Below are positions 34,861 to 44,747 of a stretch of 64,000 bases of DNA, piece after piece. The notes beneath the pieces were generated by a model that had not been told where the DNA came from, did no database searches, and worked only from the letters and a program-made list of their open reading frames with translations. Every line of letters begins with the position of its first letter. The first letter of the stretch is position 1. Origin of the DNA: Pelagimonas phthalicica (GTDB lineage Bacteria; Pseudomonadota; Alphaproteobacteria; Rhodobacterales; Rhodobacteraceae); the NCBI RefSeq assembly GCF_004364805.1, contig NZ_SOAP01000001.1, forward strand, positions 1-64,000. Reading direction: 5' to 3'. A program made the translations under genes and the position numbers.

Positions 34861-37116
34861 TCAGCGACTTACCGCCTTAGCCGCGGCAATGACAGCCTGA
34901 CCCAGCGCCAGCCCGCCGTCATTGGCGGGGGTCTTGGTATGGATCAGAACCGGGACATCCCCGAGCGCCTGCACGGTCAAATCCAACAACAACGCGTTCT
35001 GAAAACAGCCCCCGGACAGGACCACCGCTCGGGCTTCGCCATCGCGAACCAAGCGCAGCGCTCGAAGCGCGAATTGGATCGCCAGCCATTGGTGAAAAGC
35101 AAAGGCCAGCGTGGGCCGTGTCTGTCCACCCTGTGTCATGTCCCGGATCAGACGGCGAAACAGCTCATCGGTTTCGATTTCAGGCCCCGGGCTGTGTCCC
35201 GTCCGCTTTGCCCAATCGATGCCCAACGCTTCCGCCGCCTCCGAGGGCTGCGCACGCGCTTCCAACCACATCGCCGCCTGCCCTTCAAAGCTCTGCGCCT
35301 CAGAGCTGTTTTCCAAAACCGCCGCAACCGCGTCGAACAGCCGTCCCACACTGGAGCAAGCGGGTGAGTTCAATCCCGAGGCTGCCGCTTGTCGCGCGAT
35401 TTCCAGAGGCTGGTCGGCGAACAGAATGTCCGCCCATTTGGACAGCCCCGCCCCGTCCAGCCGGACAAGCGCGTTGCGCCATGGTTCGCGCGACGCCATG
35501 TCGCCACCGATCAACGGGGCCGGTTTGAGCCAGGCGCGGCGCTCGAACCCATGATAATCGCCTAGCAGGACCTCGCCACCCCAAACCGCGCCATCCGTCC
35601 CAAGCCCAATGCCATCCAGAATGATCCCTGCCACCTTGCCCCCGTCCAAGGGCCAGCCGTTTTCGGCCAGACAGGCGGCCAAATGAGCATGGTGATGCTG
35701 CACTGGCACCACAGGCACGCCCTTGGTTTGGGCATATTGGCTGGCGCGAAATTCTGGATGCAGATCGCAGGCAACAATCTCGGGGGATTGGTCAAACAAC
35801 TCGGCATAGTCCCGATCCGCCTGGCAAAAGGCATCCCAGGTCAAGGCCTCGTCCAACTCACCCAAATGATGGCCCAACAGCGCCTGCCCATTCTTGATCA
35901 GACAAATCGCAGCCTTCATCTGGCCACCATAGGCGGTGATCGGCGGGCAGTCTTCGAACCCTTGTGGCAAGGGCAAGGTGCCCGGCACACGGCCTCGGGC
36001 GCGGCGCAAGACCATACGCCCACGGGGCGTGATCCGCTCGACGCTGTCATCCAGCCTCCGCGCGATCTCGCGATCATGCATCAAAAAGGCATCGGCAAAA
36101 GCACCCAGCTTGTCCCGCGCTTCGTCGTTCCCGATGACTTGCGGCTCGCCTGAAAGGTTTCCGCTGGTCATGACCAAGGGGCGCTGGATCTTGGCGAGCA
36201 ACAAATGATGCAGCGGGGTATAGGGCAACATCCAGCCCAGGGTCGACTGGCCCGGTGCCAGCTCATCCGGCAAATCGTTGCTCTTGCGTTTCAGCAAGAC
36301 AATGGGCGCGGCGGCCTGTTGCAGCAAGGCAATTTCCTGATCAGACAAGTGCGAATGCGCCCCCACCATCTCCAAGGTCCCCATCAGGGCAAAGGGCTTG
36401 GCCGGGCGATGTTTGCGTTGACGCAAAAGCGATATCGCCTCGCTGTTGGTTGCATCGACCGCAAGGTGAAAGCCACCCAAGCCTTTCACAGCCAGAACTC
36501 CGCCCTGCCGCAAAACATGCGCAGCCTCCTCAAACGGATCACCACCCTGACCGGGTTCAATCCATAGTCGCGGGCCGCAAGTTGGGCAGGCAACGGGCTG
36601 CGCGTGAAAACGGCGATCTGCGGGGGCGTCATATTCGCTCTGACACTCTGCACAAAGCTCAAACGGAGCCATGGTTGTCTGCGCACGATCATAGGGCAAG
36701 GCCCGAAGGATGGTGAAACGTGGCCCGCAATGGGTGCAATTGGCAAAGGCATAGCCAAAGCGCCGATCATTTGGGTCCCGTATCTCAGTCAGGCAGGCTG
36801 AACAGGTGGCGGCGTCCGGGGTAATGCGCGTCTCTGCCCCAGCCCCTTGCGAGGCCGCAATCTCAAAACCTGCCCCCGGGTCAAACTGAACCGGTTCGGT
36901 TTCGACCGCATCCACACGCGCCAAAGGCGGAGCCTCGGACCGGATCGCATCGGCAAAGCGCGCCGTGTCGTCCCCGCAGGCAAAGATCAAAACCCCTTCG
37001 GGATCGTTCAAGACTTGCCCGCGCAGGCCAAACCGTTTCGCCAATTGCCAGATAAAGGGGCGGAACCCGACCCCTTGCACTTGCCCTCGCACCCGTATTT
37101 TGACGCCGGTTTCCAT
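34861..37116 (-). CDS. hypF: Carbamoyltransferase HypF
   Basis: This 751-residue protein makes the carbamoyl group for the CN ligands. Domains in order are an acylphosphatase (VRGQVQGVGFRPFIW, about residues 7-90), a double zinc finger (CSACLTEI, CTHCGPRF, CAECQSEY, CPTCGPRL, about 105-185), a YrdC-like domain (GGVLAVKGLGGFHLAVDA, about 200-380) and a Kae1-like C-terminal half (VPVQHHHAHLAACLAE; LSGGCFQNALL). The ATG at 37116 is chosen; one at 37149 lies inside hupV. It sits between hupV and hupS, as in R. capsulatus. Confidence 0.95.
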   Translation of the reverse strand: METGVKIRVRGQVQGVGFRPFIWQLAKRFGLRGQVLNDPEGVLIFACGDDTARFADAIRSEAPPLARVDAVETEPVQFDPGAGFEIAASQGAGAETRITPDAATCSACLTEIRDPNDRRFGYAFANCTHCGPRFTILRALPYDRAQTTMAPFELCAECQSEYDAPADRRFHAQPVACPTCGPRLWIEPGQGGDPFEEAAHVLRQGGVLAVKGLGGFHLAVDATNSEAISLLRQRKHRPAKPFALMGTLEMVGAHSHLSDQEIALLQQAAAPIVLLKRKSNDLPDELAPGQSTLGWMLPYTPLHHLLLAKIQRPLVMTSGNLSGEPQVIGNDEARDKLGAFADAFLMHDREIARRLDDSVERITPRGRMVLRRARGRVPGTLPLPQGFEDCPPITAYGGQMKAAICLIKNGQALLGHHLGELDEALTWDAFCQADRDYAELFDQSPEIVACDLHPEFRASQYAQTKGVPVVPVQHHHAHLAACLAENGWPLDGGKVAGIILDGIGLGTDGAVWGGEVLLGDYHGFERRAWLKPAPLIGGDMASREPWRNALVRLDGAGLSKWADILFADQPLEIARQAAASGLNSPACSSVGRLFDAVAAVLENSSEAQSFEGQAAMWLEARAQPSEAAEALGIDWAKRTGHSPGPEIETDELFRRLIRDMTQGGQTRPTLAFAFHQWLAIQFALRALRLVRDGEARAVVLSGGCFQNALLLDLTVQALGDVPVLIHTKTPANDGGLALGQAVIAAAKAVSR

Positions 37117-37124
37117 CGCTTTCG

Positions 37125-38555
37125 TCAATGAACGGTGCAGACCATGCAAGGGTCATAGCTGCGTACGATGTGCTGGACGCTGATTGGCGTTTCCTCGCCT
37201 TCAGCCACGGGGGCCCCGACCAGTGCAGCCTCGACCGGGCCCGGTGTGCCTTGGGCGTCGCGCGGGCTGAAATTCCAGGTGGTCGGCGCGATGATCTGAT
37301 ACGAGGTGATTTCGCCTTTTTCGAACCGCACCCAATGACCCAGCGCACCGCGTGCCGCTTCGACCAGGCCAAACCCTTCGCCGTTTTGTGGGATGTTCAC
37401 CACCTCCATAAAGCTCTGTTTGGGATCGATCTCTTGCAGCAGAGCCTCCAAAGCAATCTGCGTGCGCGCGATTTCGAGAAGGCGACCGATGATGCGCGCG
37501 CGAACGCTGCCTTCCTTGGCGAGATCAACAGCAAGAGGATGCCCATCGATGATCTGGCGGGCCAAGGCCCCGGTTTCAAAGACATCACCCGACAATCTCG
37601 GGGCTTTGCACCAGCTATACGCCTCGTCGCGCATCAGAGTATCCGGCGCGGTCTGCCCTGATCTGGGATGCTGAGTTTCGCCCAGCATCCAGGCATGGCT
37701 GAGGTCTTCGGTAATGGCGGCCGGATCAAACATGCCCAGCTTGCCATCCTGCCAAATCCCCTGCCGAAAGATCACACCATCAGCAGAGGGATACGCCCCG
37801 AATGACAAATAACGCCCCTGCCCGACCCCAAGTTGATCCAGCCCTAAATCGCGTGAGATTTCCAGAAACAGACCCACATCGCCGGTGGTCCAGGCGTCCA
37901 AACCATCGCGGCTTTTCACCTCGACAAAACACTCAAGCTTTGCGCCAAACAAATCCGTTTCCAGGTAGCGGCGAAAGGCGTTGAGGTCTGCGCCGATGCG
38001 GATCTTGTCCCGTTGCGATGGGGCGCGGGTTGCGCCGCCGGGCTGGATGGCCAGCGTGTGGGGCCATTTCCCACCCAGAAGACCAACAATATGAAACAGC
38101 TCGGCCCGCGCCTCGACCGCCTGACGCAAGCCTGATCCTTTCATCGCGGTGAAACGGGCAACCGCGCGGTCGAACCATGCCTGTCCCTCGTAATTGGGAC
38201 GGGTGAAATCCGGCATAAAGAACAGGTTGAAATGGGTGATATGGTCGGCAAGATTTTCAACTGCATGCAGCAATGTGGCAACCTTTTCGCCCTGCGAAGA
38301 CGGCTGCGCGCCCGCTGCATGCGCCAAGGCCCGCGCCGCTGCGGCGGATTGGCTGATCGAACAGATGCCGCAAATGCGCGGTGTGATCGTCAACGCCTCG
38401 GTCGGTGCTTTGCCCAGCAAAATGCGTTCAAACCCCCGGAACAAAGGTGAGTTGGCATAGGCGGCGGTCACGCGCCCATCCGACACATCCAGCTTGATCT
38501 CAAGATCCCCTTCGACACGATTGAACGGACCAACAAGAAGCGATTTCTGCGTCAT
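37125..38555 (-). CDS. hupV: Regulatory (H2-sensing) hydrogenase large subunit
   Basis: This 476-residue NiFe large subunit of the sensor type has RICGICSISQSAAAA near residue 61 and a C-terminus that ends exactly at DPCMVCTVH, with no peptide to be cleaved. That is diagnostic of regulatory hydrogenases (HupV/HoxC). With HupU it senses H2 in the cytoplasm and controls the kinase HupT. It overlaps hupU by 4 bp and precedes hypF. Confidence 0.95.
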   Translation of the reverse strand: MTQKSLLVGPFNRVEGDLEIKLDVSDGRVTAAYANSPLFRGFERILLGKAPTEALTITPRICGICSISQSAAAARALAHAAGAQPSSQGEKVATLLHAVENLADHITHFNLFFMPDFTRPNYEGQAWFDRAVARFTAMKGSGLRQAVEARAELFHIVGLLGGKWPHTLAIQPGGATRAPSQRDKIRIGADLNAFRRYLETDLFGAKLECFVEVKSRDGLDAWTTGDVGLFLEISRDLGLDQLGVGQGRYLSFGAYPSADGVIFRQGIWQDGKLGMFDPAAITEDLSHAWMLGETQHPRSGQTAPDTLMRDEAYSWCKAPRLSGDVFETGALARQIIDGHPLAVDLAKEGSVRARIIGRLLEIARTQIALEALLQEIDPKQSFMEVVNIPQNGEGFGLVEAARGALGHWVRFEKGEITSYQIIAPTTWNFSPRDAQGTPGPVEAALVGAPVAEGEETPISVQHIVRSYDPCMVCTVH

Positions 38556-39544
38556 TCCTTGGGGCCCTTCAGACTTGGCGGCACCGTAATACGGTCAGAG
38601 GTGGCATTGACGCCGATGCGATGCGGCGTGGCGGCTTTGGATAGGCTGGCCAAAGCCATGAACCACGCTTTGGGCATGTCAGAGGGCAGACCAACGGGGA
38701 TACCAGCAAATTTCGGCGTTTCGGTGAATTTATGCCCGGGTTCTTCAAACTCGGGCGCGGTGCAATTGATGCAGGGATATCCCGCCCGGGTACAACTCCC
38801 CTCGCCGTTCCAACTGCGGATATTGCAATCACCGACCGCTTGCGTCCCGACACAGCCCAGATGCTCCATCATACAGCCAATTTCCGAAAGCTTGGTGGCA
38901 CTGGCCTTGTACTCATAAAATTCGTTTTTGGGGCATGCATGATGGACAAGGTGATCAGCATAGAATTTCGGTCGCCCAAACCCGTCAAGCGACTGCTCTG
39001 TCAATTCGCCCGCTGCCAGCAGTAACAGGGTTTCCGTCACCCAATCCGGATGCGTAGGGCAGCCTGCAATATTGATCACCGGCATCCCCCCGGCGCTGGT
39101 GAAATCCGCAGGCAAGGCCCCGCCGCGATGTGATCCTTCATATTGCACACCGACGGCATCTGTGGGGTTCTCGCCGCTCGATGTGACACCGCCATAGGTG
39201 GCGCAAGTGCCCACTGCCACAACATAATTCGCCCTTTGGGCCAGGCTTTGCACCCAGTCCAACATCGACCGCCCCGTTCCGGCCAGGATGTGAAACTTGC
39301 CCGTGCCATTTGGCCCCCGCACGATCGAGCCTTCGACACATAGCACATCCAAGGGTTGCTCGCCGCTTTCCACTTGTTGCAGAAGCTTGCGCACCTCAGC
39401 CCCGGTTTCGATACTTAGCGATGGATGCCACAGGAACGAGATCCCCGCCCCGTCCAACAGGTCCAGGACGTTTGGGCTTTCAGCGCAGAGCGTGGACATG
39501 GTGCAGCCGCCGCATCCGGCGGATTGAAGCCAAAGTATGTTCAT
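38552..39544 (-). CDS. hupU: Regulatory (H2-sensing) hydrogenase small subunit
   Basis: This 330-residue small subunit lacks a Tat signal peptide, so it stays in the cytoplasm as expected for HupU/HoxB. Proximal-cluster motifs are SAGCGGCTMS, VGTCATYGG and NIAGCPTHPDW; the medial and distal cluster motifs are HHACPKNEFYE and CINCTAPEF. The extra cysteines of HupS are absent. The start is ATG at 39544, overlapping the hupT stop; the frame continues upstream inside hupT without support. Confidence 0.94.
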   Translation of the reverse strand: MNILWLQSAGCGGCTMSTLCAESPNVLDLLDGAGISFLWHPSLSIETGAEVRKLLQQVESGEQPLDVLCVEGSIVRGPNGTGKFHILAGTGRSMLDWVQSLAQRANYVVAVGTCATYGGVTSSGENPTDAVGVQYEGSHRGGALPADFTSAGGMPVINIAGCPTHPDWVTETLLLLAAGELTEQSLDGFGRPKFYADHLVHHACPKNEFYEYKASATKLSEIGCMMEHLGCVGTQAVGDCNIRSWNGEGSCTRAGYPCINCTAPEFEEPGHKFTETPKFAGIPVGLPSDMPKAWFMALASLSKAATPHRIGVNATSDRITVPPSLKGPKE

Positions 39545-40848
39545 GAGGTCCCCTTGACCGGCAGTTCCAGGCGAAAGCACGCGCCGCGTTCCGCCGAAGT
39601 TTCCAGGGTCAATGCCCCGCCATGCTCTTCGGCAATCTTGTGAGAAATCGACAGGCCAAGTCCGGTTCCGTCTCCGACCTCTTTCGTTGTGAAAAACGGG
39701 TCGAAAATCTTGGTCCTGACCTCATCAGGGATGCCGGGGCCATTGTCGCTGACCGTCAAAATGGCACGCCCCTCTTCGAGACTGAGGTTGAGAATGACGG
39801 TTGCGTCCTGAACATCCGTCACCGCGTCGACCGCGTTTTGCACCAGGTTCATGATCACCTGTTGGATATGCCCACGACGGCCATAGGCCATGCATCTGTC
39901 AACGCCTTCGACTTTGATTTCAAAGTCCGACTTGATGCCACGCTTGACCCAATCTGCCGACATTTGCGCCGTCTCGACCAGATCGAACATGGCGAATTCG
40001 CCGGACCCGTCGGAGGACAGGCGCCGCAGGTCTTCGACGATGCTGCGCACGCGCTCGGACCCGTCGCGCGCCCCTTCAATAGCGGTGCGCAGGTTTCTTA
40101 GGTCGCGGTCCAGTTTCAACGTCTTTCGCAGCTCGATCAACTCAGCACGCGAGGCCCCGGCCTGCACCTTTTCAAAATAGGTTTCGAACCGGTCCAGGTA
40201 TTTCTCTAGCGCATGGGTATTGGCATAGACAAAGCTGATCGGATTGTTCAGCTCATGCGCCACACCGGCTAGCAAACGACCAAGCGAGGCCAATTTTTCA
40301 TTGCGGACAAGCTGCCCCTGCGCCTGCTTTAGCTCTTCGTGGCTTTCCTCAAGATCAGAAAAGGCACGCCTGAGTTCGCCAAGGGGGCGCCCGGTCAGAA
40401 CGACGCCAATGACTCGTTTACGCCGATCCAACCGTGGTGCAATTTTGAATTCAACCGGGTCCGGCCCGTTTTCGGTGGCCAGATCCGCCTCGACCGTTGC
40501 CCCGGTTTTCGCGGTCAGCACCGCTTGCAACATGTGCAAAAGGGGCTGGCGGTCCGTCTCGCACATGAAGTCGGTAACATTTCGGCCAATCACCGCGTCA
40601 CTCTCAAGCCCGATAGCCGCACAGAAGGAGGCATTTGCATCGGTGATGCGGCAATCCCGCTCTGTCACCACAAGAAAATCGTGGATCGACGACATCACCG
40701 AAGACAAAAAGGAGCGCAGCAGCGTCAACTCAGAGTTTCGCGCCTCGAGCTGCTCCTGGTAGTCGACCAATTCGGCATAGGTTTTGTCGACGGCCTCAAG
40801 GACATCAACCCATGCTTCCTCTCCGAATTTTGTAGCTTCTTCAGCCAC
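39541..40848 (-). CDS. hupT: HupT/HoxJ sensor histidine kinase
   Basis: This 435-residue soluble kinase has an N-terminal coiled region, a PAS domain (about residues 55-165), a HisKA-type phospho-acceptor motif ([21 protein letters not shown], His at about 199; the motif core is GVAHELNNP) and a HATPase domain ([39 protein letters not shown]). In R. capsulatus HupT phosphorylates and thereby inactivates HupR when H2 is absent, under control of HupUV. It is the first gene of hupTUV-hypF. Confidence 0.94.
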   Translation of the reverse strand: MAEEATKFGEEAWVDVLEAVDKTYAELVDYQEQLEARNSELTLLRSFLSSVMSSIHDFLVVTERDCRITDANASFCAAIGLESDAVIGRNVTDFMCETDRQPLLHMLQAVLTAKTGATVEADLATENGPDPVEFKIAPRLDRRKRVIGVVLTGRPLGELRRAFSDLEESHEELKQAQGQLVRNEKLASLGRLLAGVAHELNNPISFVYANTHALEKYLDRFETYFEKVQAGASRAELIELRKTLKLDRDLRNLRTAIEGARDGSERVRSIVEDLRRLSSDGSGEFAMFDLVETAQMSADWVKRGIKSDFEIKVEGVDRCMAYGRRGHIQQVIMNLVQNAVDAVTDVQDATVILNLSLEEGRAILTVSDNGPGIPDEVRTKIFDPFFTTKEVGDGTGLGLSISHKIAEEHGGALTLETSAERGACFRLELPVKGTS

Positions 40849-41203
40849 TTTGCCTCCTGAACCGCCTGGGGATAGGCATTGGTTCGAAAAGAGTAGGTCA
40901 AAGATCTGGCTTTGTAAAAACGTATCCTGTCCCTCGTAGAGGATTGGCTGTCATGGTGCGGCGCGGGCGATGTCAGCCCGCGCCTAAACTGCACGGACAA
41001 TGCAGTTTTGGTAAGCGGAACAAGAGGCAACAAAGCCGCCAGTCCCCTGACGGCTTTGAGTATAGCAATGGAGTTTCTAGGCGCGGCGGGAGCGCAGATC
41101 GAGTCGTTCACAACTTTAGAGATGGACACTTAACGCCCATCCAGCCGCAAAACATGCAAGGAAGGTTTCCACCCGCACCACTCAAGCACCAAACCCTGCC
41201 GCT
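40849..41203 (-). promoter_or_regulatory. hupT upstream region with three consecutive hairpins
   Basis: This 355-bp gap contains no plausible gene. Three perfect inverted repeats lie within about 100 bp. GGCGCGGGC (40960-40968) pairs with GCCCGCGCC (40976-40984); AAACTGCA (40986-40993) pairs with TGCAGTTT (41001-41008); CAAAGCCG (41031-41038) pairs with CGGCTTTG (41051-41058). The segment from 41060 to 41203 shows nothing I can name. The hairpins probably end the upstream leftward sugar-acid operon and insulate hupT. The hupT promoter should lie at about 40860-40950, but no clear boxes are seen. Confidence 0.6.
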
Positions 41204-42040
41204 TCACCGGCAAATGGATTCAACCGAGGCTTTGACACTGGCGGGATCAAAGATCCTGTCCAGCCAACCATCCTTGAAAATAACCGGCTCCGCTTCCTTA
41301 ATGGCCAGCAAGCACCCATCCGACAATTTGCCCCCCGGTTGATGACCAAAGGCCACGGCCAGCAGGATGGTCAGGTGGCCCAACATGAAATCTTCGGCTG
41401 CTTGATACGGGATACCCCGGTCTGCCGCCGCCTGGGTTGCGTCTGCAAGCGCCTTGGCAAAGGTGGCACCAACGGATTCAGACAAAGCAGGCTCAAGGAT
41501 CGCCAATTGTTCAACCGAACACCGATGCGCTCGCATGACCGGCGCGTAAAAGGCGCGCGCGATATCTTCGCAGATTTGGTAATGCTCCTCGGGCCCTTGC
41601 GCCAAGGCGCAGACGATATGTTGCTTGGCCGCGATCCCGCCAAAATAATCCTTTTTGGCATCCGGGTCCGTTTCATCATTGAACAAAGGCGGATGGCAGG
41701 GATGGGCGACGAAATAGGTCACATCCGAACGCTCGGGCAATGTCCCGGCATGGGGCGCGGCGGCGTCCAGCATGATCACGGCCGTGCCTGGTTTCAGATC
41801 TTCGACAAAACCTGACAGCACCTTGCCAATCAGCCGATCCGGAACCGCCAGAATAACGACGTCAGCCCGATCCAGCGCCTCGGCTTGATCGATACAGTCC
41901 AGCCCGGTTTCCTCTTTCAGGCGGGTCTGACCTTGGGGGCTGACTTCGACATGCAGGGTTTCGTAATCGGATTTGGCAAGATTGGTGGCCAGCCGGACAC
42001 CCATTTTTCCCCCGGCTCCAAATAGCGCGACAGTTGTCAT
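41204..42040 (-). CDS. ApnO-like NAD-dependent dehydrogenase (D-apionate oxidoisomerase family)
   Basis: This 278-residue protein has an N-terminal Rossmann fold (TTVALFGAGGKMGVRLATNL) and a C-terminal 6-phosphogluconate-dehydrogenase-like helical domain (FGGIAAKQHIVCALAQGPEEHY, split: FGGIAAKQH and CALAQGPEEHY). It matches the family that includes ApnO, which oxidises and isomerises D-apionate to 3-oxo-isoapionate. The adjacent DUF1537 kinase, RuBisCO-like protein and TRAP transporter support that pathway. The ATG at 42040 has AAGGAG upstream. Other 2-ketose- or sugar-acid-oxidising relatives exist, so the substrate remains inference. Confidence 0.75.
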   Translation of the reverse strand: MTTVALFGAGGKMGVRLATNLAKSDYETLHVEVSPQGQTRLKEETGLDCIDQAEALDRADVVILAVPDRLIGKVLSGFVEDLKPGTAVIMLDAAAPHAGTLPERSDVTYFVAHPCHPPLFNDETDPDAKKDYFGGIAAKQHIVCALAQGPEEHYQICEDIARAFYAPVMRAHRCSVEQLAILEPALSESVGATFAKALADATQAAADRGIPYQAAEDFMLGHLTILLAVAFGHQPGGKLSDGCLLAIKEAEPVIFKDGWLDRIFDPASVKASVESICR

Positions 42041-42090
42041 TTTGTTTCTCCTTATCAATCTGGCCCGGCTTTCGGGCCTTATTCCAGTGT

Positions 42091-43443
42091 TCAGCTGTGG
42101 CAGCCGGTCTTGGTGCGCACAAAAAAGTCGGGATCACCGATCTGACCGCCCTTCAGCGCCACTTCCAGCCCGTCGATTTGTGGATTGGCGCGTGTATGAA
42201 CGCGGCAAAGCGGCCCGCCGGGGTCCAATGGCGCGACCGCTGACAGGGCGTCGGCCCCAAGCGATGTCAGAGCATGGCCCGAGGTATCCCCGCCGCCGAT
42301 GGCGATCCTTGGCAGGCCGGTTGTCACCCGGATTTGTGCCACCAATTGCCCCAAGGCTGCGCCAAGCCGGTCGCGTGCGTCGCTGAGCGACGTTCCGGCT
42401 TGCTCTGCCGCTGCAACCATCCGCGCCACCGCCGGATCATCCGGCCCCCGTGCCGAAGCAACGATGACATCCTGCCCTTCCGACAGAGCCTTGAGGCTTG
42501 CTGACAGCGCGCGATCTTGCTCTTGAGCAAGGAAGTTTGCGTCGACAGCTGTTGAGGCGTCAAAAGGCACATAGGTGAACCCGTGACTTTCCGCATAGGC
42601 GATTTGGTCAGCGGTCGTGGGCGCAACAGAAGCCGACACGGCAAAGAGTTGGTCCACCGGTGCCAATCTGGGCAGGTCCGGCCTTGCAGGCAGACGGCCC
42701 TGATTGATCCAATGGGCAACCAGCGCGTATTCAACGCCCTGAGACCCAACCGCAAAACCAGGCTCTTGCCCCTCTTGCCAGATCAATCGTCCGGCTACTG
42801 CCAGGGTTTCATCATCGACAACATCAAGCGCAATTATGTCTGCCCCTTGGGCCAGATTGCGCGCAATGGCGACATCCGAACTGCCCGATTTCATCTCTGC
42901 CAAAGACACGACACCCACCGACAGATCAGTCTGATGCGACAGGTGGCACCCAAGGTCCGCCTCATCCATCGGAGTGACCGGATGGCGCGACATAACTGGA
43001 TGGCGATCCAGTCGAAAGCAGCGCTCGCCAGCTTTGGCAAAGAGATTGCCAAACGCCTGGTATCGCCCCATGGCCGGAGCGCCAACGACCAGAGGAATCC
43101 ACCCCTGTTCGCGCACCTGCCGCCCCAGTTCAGTTGCTTTGCCAATCGATCCGATATGGGGCGCGGAATCAAAGGTCGAACAGGTCTTGTAATGCAAGAT
43201 CGGCGCGCCCAACGCGTCGAGCGCGGCAAAGACCGGCGGCAAGTTTTGCTGCATCCAGTCTGGATCCTTGGAACGGGCAATCCCGGCGACACCAATCGCC
43301 TGAACATCGGGGTAATCGGCCAAAACCTCGGCATTCGGCACATCCATGAACAGCATGGTGGGGATGCCAGCAAAGCTCAGTACCTCCATCACCGCAGAAG
43401 CACCGGTAAAATCATCGCCGTAATATGTGATCAGAGGGGCCAC
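42091..43443 (-). CDS. DUF1537-family four-carbon acid sugar kinase (OiaK-like)
   Basis: This 450-residue ATP-dependent sugar-acid kinase has the N-terminal substrate-binding motif TYYGDDFTGASAVMEVL and the C-terminal nucleotide-binding glycine-rich IAIGGGDTSGHAL. The start is GTG at 43443, with TGAGGATC upstream; the longer frame overlaps the RuBisCO-like gene. In the D-apionate pathway the DUF1537 kinase OiaK phosphorylates 3-oxo-isoapionate; other members act on erythronate, threonate and relatives. Position between the ApnO-like gene and the RuBisCO-like gene favours the OiaK role. Confidence 0.8.
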   Translation of the reverse strand: MAPLITYYGDDFTGASAVMEVLSFAGIPTMLFMDVPNAEVLADYPDVQAIGVAGIARSKDPDWMQQNLPPVFAALDALGAPILHYKTCSTFDSAPHIGSIGKATELGRQVREQGWIPLVVGAPAMGRYQAFGNLFAKAGERCFRLDRHPVMSRHPVTPMDEADLGCHLSHQTDLSVGVVSLAEMKSGSSDVAIARNLAQGADIIALDVVDDETLAVAGRLIWQEGQEPGFAVGSQGVEYALVAHWINQGRLPARPDLPRLAPVDQLFAVSASVAPTTADQIAYAESHGFTYVPFDASTAVDANFLAQEQDRALSASLKALSEGQDVIVASARGPDDPAVARMVAAAEQAGTSLSDARDRLGAALGQLVAQIRVTTGLPRIAIGGGDTSGHALTSLGADALSAVAPLDPGGPLCRVHTRANPQIDGLEVALKGGQIGDPDFFVRTKTGCHS

Positions 43444-43453
43444 TGGTTGATCC

Positions 43454-44725
43454 TCAATACACAGACAAAGCCGCGGCCAGCGCCGGGTGATCTTGGGCAT
43501 AGGTTGGCAGATCAACCCCCGCCGCCGCCGCATCCCAAGCCTCGCACATGGCGGTCACGCCAGCCGCAATACCATCAGGATGGGCAACAACGCCGCCCCC
43601 AGCGGTCACAATCAGATCGGGGGAGCCTACGGCCTGCAATGTGCCTGCCGCCTGACGGACGGTCTGGCCCGAGGAAAACACCGGAACGGCGCGCATGGGG
43701 GCTTCCTCAAAGAGCGGCTCACTGAGCGAGCGGGCCGAAGCGATGACGCTGTCATCCGCTTCCGAAAACTTGTTCTCAAGTCCGTTGACGTGCATATGGT
43801 CCGCCCCGGCCAGCCGCCAAAGCTTGGACCATGCCGGATAGGACCACCCCAACATCGGCTCGCGTGTCAGCGCGCCCCAGCCGCAACGATGGGCGTGGAT
43901 CGGCAATTGACTATGTCGGCGCAACTCGATCATACCGGCCATGCCCACGGCTGTCAGGCTGGCCATGATGCATGTGCCCCCTTCCGCCAGGACAAGGTCA
44001 TGATGACGGCGCATGTCATCCATGTCGCCGGTCAGGTTAAACGCCACCATAGGCTTTTTGCCGGTGCGGTCCGCATGGCGATTGACCACCGCCATCACCG
44101 CCTTGACCCGGGCATCAAACGGGCAAGCCGGGCCATCCGCCTGCAATTCGTCATCCTTGATGAAATCAATGCCGCCAGCGCAGAGCTGGTCCACCATGGC
44201 CGCCGTATCCTCAACCGTCAGGCCGACACTGGGCTTGATGATGGTCCCGATCAGCGGACGGCCATGCACGCCAGCCAATCGCCGCGTGCCCTCCATCCCG
44301 AATTGCGGCCCGGCATATTTCTGCGCAAAGGCCCGCGGCAATCGTAGATCAACCAGTCGCAGACCCGAGAAAGGTTTGAGTTCAAACAAGTTCCCCGCAA
44401 TGGTGGCAATCAGGTTTGGCATGGATGCTCCTAGGTTTTCGATCGGCCAGGACAGTGTCACCTTGGCCCGCTGCCAGAGCCCGTCCCCCGCGTTGGGTCG
44501 CCCTGCCCCGGGCAAAGTCGGCTGGGCCACGCTGTCATAGACCGTCAAACGCTCGACCCGCGCGGCTGACCGTTCTTTCAATTCCGGCGTTTCCCCCGGA
44601 ACAGAGATAAACGTGCCCGATGATTGCTCACCCGCCATGATTTCGGCGGCTTGCATGGGATCAAAGGCGGTTTCGATCAGGTAATCCGCTTCGATGCGGT
44701 CAGGATCGATCAAGGGCGCAGTCAT
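43454..44725 (-). CDS. RuBisCO-like protein (OiaX/OiaT type)
   Basis: This 423-residue member of the RuBisCO large-subunit superfamily is not a true RuBisCO. The metal site is complete: the carbamylatable Lys190 with Asp192 and Glu193 (GGIDFIKDDE), plus IKP (Lys164), HAHR (His279, Arg280), HMH (310-312), the loop Lys319 and SSG (351-353). The second Lys of the KPK motif is Ser (KPSVGL), so carboxylase activity is not expected. RLPs beside an ApnO-like enzyme and a DUF1537 kinase are the 3-oxo-isoapionate-4-phosphate decarboxylase or transcarboxylase/hydrolase of D-apionate catabolism; which of the two cannot be decided here. Confidence 0.85.
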   Translation of the reverse strand: MTAPLIDPDRIEADYLIETAFDPMQAAEIMAGEQSSGTFISVPGETPELKERSAARVERLTVYDSVAQPTLPGAGRPNAGDGLWQRAKVTLSWPIENLGASMPNLIATIAGNLFELKPFSGLRLVDLRLPRAFAQKYAGPQFGMEGTRRLAGVHGRPLIGTIIKPSVGLTVEDTAAMVDQLCAGGIDFIKDDELQADGPACPFDARVKAVMAVVNRHADRTGKKPMVAFNLTGDMDDMRRHHDLVLAEGGTCIMASLTAVGMAGMIELRRHSQLPIHAHRCGWGALTREPMLGWSYPAWSKLWRLAGADHMHVNGLENKFSEADDSVIASARSLSEPLFEEAPMRAVPVFSSGQTVRQAAGTLQAVGSPDLIVTAGGGVVAHPDGIAAGVTAMCEAWDAAAAGVDLPTYAQDHPALAAALSVY

Positions 44726-44747
44726 TCTATGGATGCTCCGACAGAGG

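Noticed and set aside
41060-41203. Possible small gene between the ApnO-like gene and the hairpins
   Set aside because: No frame with ribosome-binding site and coding character could be supported.
43444-43533. Upstream extension of the DUF1537 kinase
   Set aside because: It overlaps the RuBisCO-like gene; the GTG at 43443 has a ribosome-binding site and begins at the conserved N-terminal motif.
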